From contig SUXX01000010.1 in assembly GCA_015060735.1 (NCBI GenBank), positions 1 through 47,498 of the forward strand: a stretch of 47,498 bases of DNA. The letters run 5' to 3'. Under the pieces are notes generated by a model. It was not told the origin of the DNA, ran no database searches, and was given only the letters and a program-made list of their open reading frames with translations. This DNA comes from Bacteroides sp. (GTDB lineage: Bacteria; Bacteroidota; Bacteroidia; Bacteroidales; Bacteroidaceae). This document shows, piece after piece, positions 8,577 through 16,497 of the stretch; the stretch's first letter is position 1, and every line of letters begins with the position of its first letter. The position numbers were made by a program, and so were the translations under genes.

Positions 8577-8579
8577 TTG

Positions 8580-8747
8580 TTAGCACATGAAGCGTAAAAA
8601 GAACTCACACAGTTTGCAGAATATGGCTGCTGAACATACATAGATGAACGTCGTAAAGTCTTCAACCACAAAATAGGTGATGATAGATGCAATTGCCAAT
8701 ACAATGAATACGATGTTCAAGATGCTTCTGAGGGTATCTGTGTTCAT
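8580..8747 (-). CDS. small membrane protein, 55 aa, in the oxidoreductase operon
   Basis: This ORF is short but fits the operon: its ATG is 7 bp after the alpha-subunit stop codon and its stop is 15 bp before the beta-subunit ATG, on the same strand. The product starts MNTDTLRSILNIVFIVLAIA and has two hydrophobic segments, about residues 8-27 and 33-47, separated by VVEDF. The second contains three Cys residues (C38, C44, C47) and the protein ends in Cys (C55). I infer a two-span inner-membrane protein that might anchor the soluble oxidoreductase or tune its electron flow. The function is unknown and no named family was recognised. Confidence 0.75.
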   Translation of the reverse strand: MNTDTLRSILNIVFIVLAIASIITYFVVEDFTTFIYVCSAAIFCKLCEFFLRFMC

Positions 8748-8754
8748 ATGCTTG

Positions 8755-9837
8755 TTATTTAATCAATTTAGTCTTCAAGGCATTTACCACTTCATCTGGG
8801 TCGGGTACAATACCACCCAAACGGCCGAAATGTTCTACTGGAACTTTGCATTCAACGGCTAATTTAACGTCTTCGACCATTTGTCCGGCATTGAGTTCGA
8901 CAGCCAAAATGCCTTTCACTTGGGCTGCACGGGCAGCTATAGCCTTACTGGGGAACGGCCATAGTGTAATCGGACGAAGTAAACCGACCTTGATGCCTTC
9001 TGCACGGGCAAGTTCCATACTCTTTTGAGCGATGCGGGCACATGAACCGAAAGCTACGATAAGATAATCAGCATCTTCGCAATCAATTTCTTCGTAACGT
9101 ACTTCGTTGGCTTCAATTTCAGCGTATTTCTGTTGTAAGTGGATGTTACGCTTTTCCATTTCAGATGGATCGAGTTCTAGCGAAGTAATGATATTAGGTT
9201 TACGGCCTGCTGTCTTTCCATTGGCTGCCCAAGGACACCGGGCAATTACTTCTTCATCGGTCAGACGGGTACGCTGTTCAGGTAATACCACCTTTTCCAT
9301 CATTTGACCAATCACACCGTCGGCCAAAAGAATAGCTGGATTGCGATATTTGAATGCAAGTTCGAATGCCAAACCTACAAAATCAGCCATTTCCTGTACG
9401 GATGCAGGGGCAAGAGCAATGAGGCGATAGTCACCGTGTCCGCCTCCTTTTACGGTTTGGAAATAATCGGCCTGGCTGGGTTGGATAGTACCCAATCCCG
9501 GACCTCCACGCATGACGTTTACGACTAAACAAGGAAGTTCGGCTCCTGCCAGATAGGAGATTCCTTCTTGTTTTAGGCTGACACCCGGGCTGGAGGATGA
9601 GGTCATCACCATCTTTCCGGTAGCGGCTCCACCATATACCATGTTGATGGCCGATACTTCACTTTCGGCTTGAACAACTACCATGCCGGTAGTTTCCCAT
9701 GGCTTCTGTTCAGCAAGGGTTTCAAGCACTTCCGATTGAGGGGTGATGGGATAGCCGAAATAGCCGTCTACACCAAAGCGGATAGCGGCATGGGCAATGG
9801 CTTCGTTACCCTTCATTAAAACTACTTCTTCTGCCAT
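8755..9837 (-). CDS. vorB: 2-oxoacid:ferredoxin oxidoreductase, alpha subunit (VorB-like)
   Basis: The protein has 360 residues. The N-terminal pyrimidine-binding domain contains KGNEAIAHAAIRFG, GYPITPQSE and VVQAESEVSAINMVYGGA, all typical of KorA/VorB alpha subunits. SSSPGVSLKQEGISYLAGAE follows near residue 80, and the C-terminal transketolase-like domain starts near residue 255 (DYLIVAFGSCARIA). The usual annotation for this type is 3-methyl-2-oxobutanoate dehydrogenase subunit VorB, but substrate choice is not proven by sequence. It lies 11 bp after the ferredoxin stop codon and upstream of the 55-residue membrane protein. Confidence 0.92.
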   Translation of the reverse strand: MAEEVVLMKGNEAIAHAAIRFGVDGYFGYPITPQSEVLETLAEQKPWETTGMVVVQAESEVSAINMVYGGAATGKMVMTSSSSPGVSLKQEGISYLAGAELPCLVVNVMRGGPGLGTIQPSQADYFQTVKGGGHGDYRLIALAPASVQEMADFVGLAFELAFKYRNPAILLADGVIGQMMEKVVLPEQRTRLTDEEVIARCPWAANGKTAGRKPNIITSLELDPSEMEKRNIHLQQKYAEIEANEVRYEEIDCEDADYLIVAFGSCARIAQKSMELARAEGIKVGLLRPITLWPFPSKAIAARAAQVKGILAVELNAGQMVEDVKLAVECKVPVEHFGRLGGIVPDPDEVVNALKTKLIK

Positions 9838-9848
9838 ATCTTTCTATT

Positions 9849-10079
9849 TTATTGTTGTTTTACTTTATATACGGAGATACATCCATCCGGACAAACGGTT
9901 GCACAAGAAGCACATCCGATACAGGTGTCTTCCAATACCATTTGGGCAAATGTATATCCTCTTTTATTTACTTCTTTGGTGGTCAGTGCCAACACATTCA
10001 GTGGGCAAGCTACCACACACAAGTTGCAACCTTTACAACGCTCTGTGTCTACCACGACAGCTCCTTTAATTTTTGCCAT
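9849..10079 (-). CDS. 2x[4Fe-4S] ferredoxin subunit
   Basis: The protein has 76 residues and two classical cluster motifs: CKGCNLCVVACP near residues 16-27 and CIGCASCATVCP near residues 53-64. This is the delta or ferredoxin-like subunit of the 2-oxoacid:ferredoxin oxidoreductase and carries electrons away from the alpha/beta catalytic dimer. It lies between the TPR gene (11 bp after its stop) and the alpha subunit (11 bp before its start), which fits one operon. Confidence 0.93.
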   Translation of the reverse strand: MAKIKGAVVVDTERCKGCNLCVVACPLNVLALTTKEVNKRGYTFAQMVLEDTCIGCASCATVCPDGCISVYKVKQQ

Positions 10080-10090
10080 AGCAATATAGA

Positions 10091-10372
10091 TTATTGGTTA
10101 TACATATCTTTATTATAGAAATTCAAAATATCCATTGTCATTTGGTGGGCTTGAACAGCCGGGCTATTCGGATTCCGTTCAATCGCTTCCAAATAATTGT
10201 TTAAGGCCTTTTGCCAATTGCCTTGTTTTCGGTAGGCATTTCCCAAAAGGTAAAAAGCTTCATCGGTGCATTTTTCCTTGCTGTTTTCAATGAAATCAGA
10301 AAGCCCTTTGATGGCTTCATCTAATTTCCCTTCCTTAATCAAGGCTTTATATGGGTTTAAACTTGTTGACAT
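10091..10372 (-). CDS. tetratricopeptide repeat protein, 93 aa
   Basis: This short soluble protein has at least two TPR units: about residues 22-50 (DFIENSKEKCTDEAFYLLGN) and 51-85 (YRKQGNWQKALNNYLEAIER). There is no signal peptide. TPR proteins act as protein-binding scaffolds. Its position directly ahead of the ferredoxin gene suggests a role in assembly or interaction of the oxidoreductase complex, but that is inference. A TATATTTG box ends 3 bases before the ATG, and the DUF4468 gene ends only 15 bp upstream, so it may be transcribed both with that gene and from its own promoter. Confidence 0.85.
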   Translation of the reverse strand: MSTSLNPYKALIKEGKLDEAIKGLSDFIENSKEKCTDEAFYLLGNAYRKQGNWQKALNNYLEAIERNPNSPAVQAHQMTMDILNFYNKDMYNQ

Positions 10373-10375
10373 TTA

Positions 10376-10383
10376 CAAATATA
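10376..10383 (-). promoter_or_regulatory. candidate -7 box TATATTTG for the TPR-oxidoreductase operon
   Basis: The minus strand matches TAnnTTTG and ends 3 bases before the ATG at 10372. If used, the mRNA would start at the start codon. No clear -33 box was found, and the box lies in a 15-bp gap after another gene, so it could be chance. Confidence 0.4.
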
Positions 10384-10387
10384 TGAA

Positions 10388-11407
10388 TTATTTTTGAATT
10401 TCACCTATATACATGTTGTATGATTTTTCGGCAGAACTGGATGAATTAATTTTTTGTGCCTCTTCTCCGGAAATGTTCTGTTGCATCAGTTTCTTGCATT
10501 GGATGATGAGAATGGGTTCTTGATTGTTAGCCGAATAAAATGATAAGGTGTATAAATCATTTTGAGACATTAGCATGTTGCCCATTGTTTTTTGACTGTC
10601 GATGATGCAACAAGCGACTTTTTTTCCGTAGAGATCGTTGATTCCTCCCCATGCTTCCAATGGAATTTCGAATTGTTCTTCATTTCCAGTTGTTATGGTC
10701 AGTCGAACTGCGTCTTTGATTAAAGTATCTACGCTTTTCTTTTTCTCTGTCGAAGTCGTGATTGGAGATGTTGAAGATTGTGTTTGAGCCACTTCTTTTT
10801 GATGGGACGAAGTGGTGGTTATACTTAACCCCAAAGAAACCATTTCTTTGTTGAGGGCAGATTGTATTTCACTGAATAACAAATCTTTCAGGTCAATGGT
10901 GCCTTTACGGAATTTACCAGTGATAGGTGATAGTTTGTTCTTTGATTTGTTGAGAGCCATTTCATCGGTAATCCATTCTTCAGCCGTATATTTTTGGCCT
11001 CCTTTTCTAGCTTCATCATACCAATAATGGATACGTGTGATATCAATGTTGCATTTTTCTGCTTCGCATACGATATTCATAAGGTAATAGATGCGTGTTC
11101 TGTCCAAAGACAAGGCCGTAGATGAAAACGTGATATACTCTTCTCCACCGGCAATAAAATTGCCTTTTTCTGGTTTTTCATACAAGATGCGTGCATTGAG
11201 TTTTCCGTCGGGTTGATAACGGTTCTTTGCCCAGTTGTATATGGTATTATAAATTTGCTGTTGAGTCATTCCGGGGGCATTCATTTCGGTTGTGAAGGTG
11301 ATTTTTCCATCTCTCATGGAGATGGCTCCTTCCAAATATTTTGAATCCGTTTGTGCCCATATTCCCAAAGGAATATATAGAATTAATAGAAATAAGATTC
11401 TTTTCAT
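10388..11407 (-). CDS. DUF4468 domain secreted protein
   Basis: The protein has 339 residues. A signal peptide (MKRILFLLILYIPLGIWAQ) directs it to the periplasm or surface. Residues about 30-120 fit DUF4468, a TBP-like fold found in Bacteroidota: GKITFTTEMNAPGMTQQQIY, then LNARILYEKPEKG and FSSTALSLDRTRIYYLMNIV. A Ser/Thr-rich linker (about residues 200-225) leads to a C-terminal domain of unknown type. The function of the family is not known. It has its own TATCTTTG promoter and may read through into the TPR and oxidoreductase genes, although secretion does not suggest a direct link with that enzyme. Confidence 0.85.
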   Translation of the reverse strand: MKRILFLLILYIPLGIWAQTDSKYLEGAISMRDGKITFTTEMNAPGMTQQQIYNTIYNWAKNRYQPDGKLNARILYEKPEKGNFIAGGEEYITFSSTALSLDRTRIYYLMNIVCEAEKCNIDITRIHYWYDEARKGGQKYTAEEWITDEMALNKSKNKLSPITGKFRKGTIDLKDLLFSEIQSALNKEMVSLGLSITTTSSHQKEVAQTQSSTSPITTSTEKKKSVDTLIKDAVRLTITTGNEEQFEIPLEAWGGINDLYGKKVACCIIDSQKTMGNMLMSQNDLYTLSFYSANNQEPILIIQCKKLMQQNISGEEAQKINSSSSAEKSYNMYIGEIQK

Positions 11408-11430
11408 GGTTGTTTTTCTTTATTTATCAA

Positions 11431-11438
11431 CAAAGATA
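11431..11438 (-). promoter_or_regulatory. Bacteroides -7 box TATCTTTG for the DUF4468 gene
   Basis: The minus strand reads TATCTTTG 23 bases before the ATG at 11407. The upstream side is T-rich (it overlaps the rpiB terminator stem), without a clear TTTG at -33. Confidence 0.6.
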
Positions 11439-11443
11439 AAAAT

Positions 11444-11479
11444 AAAAAAAAAGAGAAGCTATAAAGCTCCTCTTTTTTT
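11444..11479 (-). terminator. terminator after rpiB
   Basis: An AAGAG-A-AGCT arm pairs with AGCT-C-CTCTT across a short loop. The stem is flanked by an A-run on the left and a T-run on the right, so it can work on both strands; on the minus strand it ends the galM-tkt-rpiB transcript. Confidence 0.75.
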
Positions 11480-11501
11480 GTGTTTAATATGTGAATAAAT
11501 A

Positions 11502-11936
11502 TTATTTCACAGGGATTTTTTCAATTCGCTTCTGATGACGACCTCCTTCAAATTCGGTTGTGAAGAATTCGTTCATGATTTGGCTTGCTGTTTCGGTATT
11601 GATATATCGACCAGGCATAACCAATACGTTGGCGTCATTATGTAAGCGTGTCATGTGAGCGATTTCCGGAATCCAGCAAAGAGCAGCACGGATGCCTTGG
11701 TGTTTGTTCAACGTCATGCTGATACCTTCACCACTGCCACAAATGGCAATACCGGGATAACATTCTTCAGCTTCTACAGCTACAGCAAGCTGATGAGCAA
11801 AGTCTGGATAGTCACAACTATCTGTACTGTAAGTTCCGAAATCTTTGAAGGCATATCCTTTGGCTTCGAGCCAAGTTTTTACGTATTCCTTCAGTTCAAA
11901 ACCTGCATGGTCGGATGCTAAACCTATTGTTTTCAT
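11502..11936 (-). CDS. rpiB: ribose 5-phosphate isomerase B
   Basis: The protein has 144 residues, the usual length for RpiB. It interconverts ribose 5-phosphate and ribulose 5-phosphate in the cytoplasmic pentose phosphate pathway. Motifs include ASDHAGFELK near residue 7, the phosphate-binding CGSGEGISM loop with the catalytic Cys near residue 66, and the HND segment near residue 98. Its ATG shares one base with the transketolase stop codon (TAATG), a sign of translational coupling, and the two enzymes act in consecutive steps. Confidence 0.95.
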   Translation of the reverse strand: MKTIGLASDHAGFELKEYVKTWLEAKGYAFKDFGTYSTDSCDYPDFAHQLAVAVEAEECYPGIAICGSGEGISMTLNKHQGIRAALCWIPEIAHMTRLHNDANVLVMPGRYINTETASQIMNEFFTTEFEGGRHQKRIEKIPVK

Positions 11937-13948
11937 TAGAGCATTGCTTTTACTTGGTTATACACGTTTTCGGCATTGAATCCCAATTTTTCATCCAACA
12001 CCTTGTATGGTGCAGAGAAACCAAATGATTCCAGCCCCCAAATTTTTCCGTTTACACCTACCAAACCTTGCAAGTTTACAGGTAATCCAGCAGTTAAGCC
12101 AAAGATTTTTGCATTGGTTGGGAGAATACTTTCTTGGTATTCCTTGCTTTGATTGCGGAACAAACCTTCTGACGGAACAGATACGATGCGTGTCTTGATA
12201 CCATCTTTTTTCAATAGTTCGGCACCGGCTACCAATGTCGATACTTCTGATCCGGAAGCTACCAAAATAACATCCGGATTTTCATCTTCTGTTACAATGT
12301 ATGCACCCTTGGCTGCTTGTGAATAGTCTGTACCTTCAGGTAAATTGGTAATGTTTTGGCGAGAACAAATCAATCCGGTTGGAGAGTCGATATTTTCCAT
12401 AGCCAATTTCCAAGCAATAGTAGTTTCTTCTACGTCGGCTGGACGAAGAATCAACATGGAGTTCTTTCCCTTGTGGTTTTTCAGCTTCTCCATCAATCGG
12501 ATTTGAGCTTCTTGTTCAACCGGTTCGTGAGTAGGACCGTCTTCGCCTACGCGGAATGCATCATGCGACCAGATGAACTTCACAGGAAGTTGCATCAGGG
12601 CAGCCATGCGGATAGCGGGTTTCATGTAATCAGAGAATACAAAGAATGTACCGCAACCAGCGATGATACCACCATGCAGAGCCATACCGATACATACACA
12701 TGCCATGGTTAATTCGGCTACACCAGCCTGGAAGAATGCACCGCTGAAATCGCCAGGCATAATGGCTTGTGTCTTTTTAAGGAAACCGTCTGTTTTGTCT
12801 GAGTTGGAGAGGTCAGCTGAAGCGACAATCATATTGGGAACATTTTCAGCCAATACGCTAAGAACGGTTGCCGATGCATTACGAGTCGGGTCGTTGGCTT
12901 TTTGTTGGATGTTGGCCCAATCAATATTAGGAACAACATTGTTGAACCAATCTTCCAGTTGGGCTGCTTTTTCCGGGTTTGCTGCGGCCCATGCTTTTTC
13001 TTCTACCTGTCGTTCAGCAGCAATAGCCTTCAATTCTTCACTCCGTTTAGCATACATTTCCTTTACATCATCAAAAATTGTGAAAGGATTTTCTGGATTA
13101 CCACCCAAGTTGATGATGGTGTTTTTGCATGCTTCAGCTCCCAATGGGGCACCATGTGTTTTGCAGGTGTTTTCATATGAAGAATTGTCTGCTTGACGAG
13201 CACCTTTCCCCATGATACATTTACCGATAATCAACGTAGGACGTTTGTCTTCTTTCTTGGCTGCATCAAGTGCTTCGCGAATTTCTTGACAGTCGTTTCC
13301 GTTGATTTCCAATACATTCCATCCCCAGGCACGATATTTCATTGCAGTGTCTTCGGATATAACATCTTTTGTCTCTGTTGAGAGCTGGATGTCGTTCGAG
13401 TCGAAGAACATGATGAGATTATCCAAGCCCAAATGGCCTGCAATACGTCCTGCACCTTGAGAAATTTCTTCTTGAATGCCACCGTCTGAGATATAAGCAT
13501 AGATGGTTTCCTTTGCAAAGGTTGGGTTTCCGGTACGGGTAGCCAAAAACTTTGCAGCGATTGCCGCACCTACGGCGTATACATGACCTTGTCCGAGTGG
13601 ACCTGATGAGTTTTCGATGCCACGCATAATGTCAACTTCCGGATGCCCGGGAGTAGGAGAACCCCATTGGCGGAATTGTTGTAATTCTTCAAGGGTAAAT
13701 TTGCCAATGAGTGCCAATTGGCTATATAGCATCGGTGACATGTGTCCAGGGTCGAGGAAGAAACGGTCACGTCCTTTCCAAGTAGGATTGGTCGGGTCGT
13801 ATTGCAAATATTCAGAGTACAATACATTGATAAAGTCGGCTCCACCCATAGCACCACCAGGATGTCCGGATTTTGCTTTCTCTACCATGGAAGCAGCCAA
13901 AATACGGATGTTGTCAGCTGCATGGTTCATTGTTTTAATATCGTTCAT
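11936..13948 (-). CDS. tkt: transketolase
   Basis: The 670-residue length is normal. Transketolase moves two-carbon units between sugar phosphates using thiamine diphosphate. Seen in order: ASMVEKAKSGHPGGAMGGAD near residue 20, the TPP region YISDGGIQEEISQGAG near residue 150 followed by FFDSNDIQL, the pyrimidine domain with HDAFRVGEDGPTHEPVEQ near residue 470, and the C-terminal domain. The TPP motif has Ser where the classical GDG has its first Gly, which I believe is the Bacteroidota form. A second ATG six codons in is an alternative start. It overlaps rpiB by one base and follows the lipoprotein galM by 40 bp. Confidence 0.95.
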   Translation of the reverse strand: MNDIKTMNHAADNIRILAASMVEKAKSGHPGGAMGGADFINVLYSEYLQYDPTNPTWKGRDRFFLDPGHMSPMLYSQLALIGKFTLEELQQFRQWGSPTPGHPEVDIMRGIENSSGPLGQGHVYAVGAAIAAKFLATRTGNPTFAKETIYAYISDGGIQEEISQGAGRIAGHLGLDNLIMFFDSNDIQLSTETKDVISEDTAMKYRAWGWNVLEINGNDCQEIREALDAAKKEDKRPTLIIGKCIMGKGARQADNSSYENTCKTHGAPLGAEACKNTIINLGGNPENPFTIFDDVKEMYAKRSEELKAIAAERQVEEKAWAAANPEKAAQLEDWFNNVVPNIDWANIQQKANDPTRNASATVLSVLAENVPNMIVASADLSNSDKTDGFLKKTQAIMPGDFSGAFFQAGVAELTMACVCIGMALHGGIIAGCGTFFVFSDYMKPAIRMAALMQLPVKFIWSHDAFRVGEDGPTHEPVEQEAQIRLMEKLKNHKGKNSMLILRPADVEETTIAWKLAMENIDSPTGLICSRQNITNLPEGTDYSQAAKGAYIVTEDENPDVILVASGSEVSTLVAGAELLKKDGIKTRIVSVPSEGLFRNQSKEYQESILPTNAKIFGLTAGLPVNLQGLVGVNGKIWGLESFGFSAPYKVLDEKLGFNAENVYNQVKAML

Positions 13949-13988
13949 ATCAGATAGGATAATGGATTTATCTGCAAATTTAATCAGA

Positions 13989-15131
13989 TTATTTTTCTAC
14001 ACCAAATTTAAAGATAGTGTGGCTCTTGTAAGGCTTTCCCGGTTCTACGATAGCAGTTGGCCAATGTGGCTTGTTCGGAGTATCCGGATATTTTTGAGTT
14101 TCCAAGCATACTGATGCACGTTTTTGGTAAACGATACCCTTCTTACCCTTTACGGTACCATCGAGGAAGTTACCGGTATAAAGTTGGCAACCCGGTTCGT
14201 CTGTATAAACTTCGAGCGTAATGCCTGTTTCAGGCCCAGTCAGCTTGGCTGCAAGTTTGTTGATGTCGCCATTGGTGTTCAATACCCAGTTGTGGTCAAA
14301 ACCGATACCATATTTGATTTGGTCGTTTTCAGCATTGATATCCTTGCTCAATACTTTTGGGGTGTTGAAATCGAATGGTGTACCTGCAACGGCCATGAAT
14401 TCGCCTGTGGTTGCAAATGTTTCGTCAATTGGAGTGATGTTGTCACTAGCCATATAAAGAATATGATCCATAGCTTCCTTAGCCGGGTTACCGTTCAAAT
14501 TGAAGTATGAATGGTTAGTCATGTTGATGACTGTTTTCTTGTCGGTAGTTGCTTCATAATCAATTTTGATGGCATTATCATTAGTCAATGTGTAAGTTAC
14601 ACTAGCTGTAACAGCTCCTGGGAAGTTACTGTCTCCGTCTGGAGATACGATGGTGAGTTTCAAGGTCTTTCCGTCGATTTGCTTGGCATCCCATGGAAGG
14701 TTCTGCCAACCTTTAGGACCTCCGTGCAAACAATGGTTTCCGTTGTTTTGAGGTAATTGGTAAGTTTGTCCGTCGATAGTCAGTTTACCATCGCCAATAC
14801 GGTTGGCATAGCGACCGATGGTTGCACCAAAGTCGTTCGGGATATTCTTATAATCTTGTACATTGTCAAAGCCCAACAAAACATCGGTCATTTTTCCATC
14901 TTTTGCTGGAACCATAATAGATACCAGACGTGCACCGAAGCTAGTTACGCATACTTCTACACCGTTGTCGTTTGTTAATGTGTAGAGTTTGACTGGTTTT
15001 CCGTCGAAAGTAGCTTCAAACTTAGCCGGATCCAAGTTGGATAATGTCAGTTTTTCATTGTTTGATGGTTGTGTAGAGCAGCTGCTCAAAAAAGCCAATG
15101 CTAGGGCTGCATTTAATAAAATCTTTTTCAT
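13989..15131 (-). CDS. galM: aldose 1-epimerase, lipoprotein form
   Basis: The protein has 380 residues. Unlike the second galM in this window, it has a lipoprotein signal: MKKILLNAALALAFLSSC with the lipid-bearing Cys at residue 18. The enzyme interconverts alpha and beta anomers of galactose and other aldoses. Key residues are in GNHCLHGGPKGW (His near 133), NMTNHSYFNLNG, GFDHNWVL, and the C-terminal ETQKYPDTPN carrying the catalytic Glu. It should act in the periplasm or on the outer-membrane face, conditioning sugars before uptake. It leads a likely operon with tkt and rpiB. Confidence 0.93.
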   Translation of the reverse strand: MKKILLNAALALAFLSSCSTQPSNNEKLTLSNLDPAKFEATFDGKPVKLYTLTNDNGVEVCVTSFGARLVSIMVPAKDGKMTDVLLGFDNVQDYKNIPNDFGATIGRYANRIGDGKLTIDGQTYQLPQNNGNHCLHGGPKGWQNLPWDAKQIDGKTLKLTIVSPDGDSNFPGAVTASVTYTLTNDNAIKIDYEATTDKKTVINMTNHSYFNLNGNPAKEAMDHILYMASDNITPIDETFATTGEFMAVAGTPFDFNTPKVLSKDINAENDQIKYGIGFDHNWVLNTNGDINKLAAKLTGPETGITLEVYTDEPGCQLYTGNFLDGTVKGKKGIVYQKRASVCLETQKYPDTPNKPHWPTAIVEPGKPYKSHTIFKFGVEK

Positions 15132-15169
15132 GAAGTGATGATATTTAATGATACGTATATTTTAAAGTG

Positions 15170-15177
15170 TAAAGATA
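15170..15177 (-). promoter_or_regulatory. weak -7 box TATCTTTA upstream of lipoprotein galM
   Basis: The minus strand has TATCTTTA, one base off TAnnTTTG, 38 bases before the ATG. No -33 box is clear. The terminator between galK and this gene implies that a promoter should be here. Confidence 0.4.
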
Positions 15178-15224
15178 GGATTTAATTTTCTAATTAAGGG
15201 TAAAAAAGGAGTATTATTTGAAAT

Positions 15225-15259
15225 AAAAAAGAGCATTCGTTTAAGGAATGCTCTTTTTT
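15225..15259. terminator. bidirectional-form terminator after galK
   Basis: AAAAAAGAGCATTC (15225-15238) and GAATGCTCTTTTTT (15246-15259) are perfectly complementary over 14 bp with a 7-base loop. On the minus strand the hairpin is followed by T residues 16 bp past the galK stop codon. Confidence 0.88.
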
Positions 15260-15275
15260 ATCGATTTATGTAGGA

Positions 15276-16430
15276 TTAAACCAGCTTGCGTGCTCCGTCA
15301 CTGATGACTACATCATACACTTTCGGGCTGCGTCCGAACTTTTCTTTGAATCGTTCCTTGGCTGTTGTGATGAATGTTTCGTACAGTTCGTTCTTTACCA
15401 AATTGATGGTACAACCTCCGAAACCTCCACCCATGACGCGTGAACCTGTTACGCCACAATCGAAGGCGATGTCGTTCAAGAAATCCAGTTCTTCGCAACT
15501 TACTTCGTACTTCTTGCTCATGCCGTGGTGTGTTTCAAACATCTTTTGTCCAACAGTTTCATAGTCACCCTTTTCCAATGCATCGCATACATCGAGAACA
15601 CGTTGGATTTCTTCGATAACGTATTCAGCACGCATGTAGTCTTCTTCTGTTACGTTAGCTTTGACTGCTTCCAACATTTCGAGGTTGCAATCACGCAAGA
15701 ATTCTACTTCAGGGTGATTCTTCTTGATGGCTGCTACTACATTTTCACAACTTTCACGACGTTTGTTATAGGCCGAGGAAGCCAATTCGTGCTTTACCAC
15801 CGAGTCTACCAATACCAGACGATAACCCTTTGGTTCGAATGGGAAGTATTGGTATTCCAAAGAACGGCAATCCAAACGAATCAAGCTGCCTTCTTTCCCG
15901 AAAATAGATGCAAATTGATCCATGATGCCACACTTTACTCCACAATAGTTGTGTTCAGTAGCCTGACCTACCTTGGCCAATTCAAACTTGTCTATTTTAT
16001 TTTCGCCAAACAATTCGTTCAGAGCGAAAGCATAAGTGCTTTCCAATGCAGCTGATGAAGACATGCCTGCACCCAAAGGTACATCGCCAGCGAAGGCTGT
16101 GTTGAATCCTTTCACGTCTACACCACGTTTAATCATTTCGCGACATACACCGAAAATGTATCTTGCCCAGCTTGCACGTGGGGCATCTTCTTCGTTCAAG
16201 CCAAATTCAACGTAGTCTTTCAAGTCGATAGAGTAGGCACATACCTTGTCTTTTCCGTTTGGTTTGATTTCGGCCATGATGCCTTTATCTACTGCTCCGG
16301 GGAATACAAAACCGCCATTATAATCGGTATGTTCACCAATGAGATTGATACGACCAGGAGATGTATATATGGAACCTGTAGTGCCATCAAAATGCTTGAT
16401 GAAGCGACTTCTTACAAAATCTATGTCCAT
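15276..16430 (-). CDS. galK: galactokinase
   Basis: The protein has 384 residues, standard for GalK. It phosphorylates galactose to galactose 1-phosphate with ATP in the cytoplasm, the first Leloir step. GHMP kinase motifs are clear: the galactokinase signature GRINLIGEHTDYNGGF near residue 27, the ATP loop PLGAGMSSSAALE near residue 122, and VMGGGFGGCTINLV near residue 340. It follows the sugar transporter and the cytoplasmic galM on the same strand. No galT or galE gene is in this window, so the rest of the pathway must be elsewhere. Confidence 0.96.
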   Translation of the reverse strand: MDIDFVRSRFIKHFDGTTGSIYTSPGRINLIGEHTDYNGGFVFPGAVDKGIMAEIKPNGKDKVCAYSIDLKDYVEFGLNEEDAPRASWARYIFGVCREMIKRGVDVKGFNTAFAGDVPLGAGMSSSAALESTYAFALNELFGENKIDKFELAKVGQATEHNYCGVKCGIMDQFASIFGKEGSLIRLDCRSLEYQYFPFEPKGYRLVLVDSVVKHELASSAYNKRRESCENVVAAIKKNHPEVEFLRDCNLEMLEAVKANVTEEDYMRAEYVIEEIQRVLDVCDALEKGDYETVGQKMFETHHGMSKKYEVSCEELDFLNDIAFDCGVTGSRVMGGGFGGCTINLVKNELYETFITTAKERFKEKFGRSPKVYDVVISDGARKLV

Positions 16431-16450
16431 AGTTGTCTGTTTTTTACAAT

Positions 16451-16481
16451 AAAGGATACACTTTTTTAGGGTGTATCCTTT
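16451..16481. terminator. hairpin between transporter and galK
   Basis: AAAGGATACAC (16451-16461) and GTGTATCCTTT (16471-16481) form a perfect 11-bp stem with a 9-base loop. It lacks a clean T-run on the minus strand, so it may attenuate transcription or stabilise the mRNA between the two genes rather than terminate fully. Confidence 0.6.
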
Positions 16482-16497
16482 ATCTGATGTTATTATT

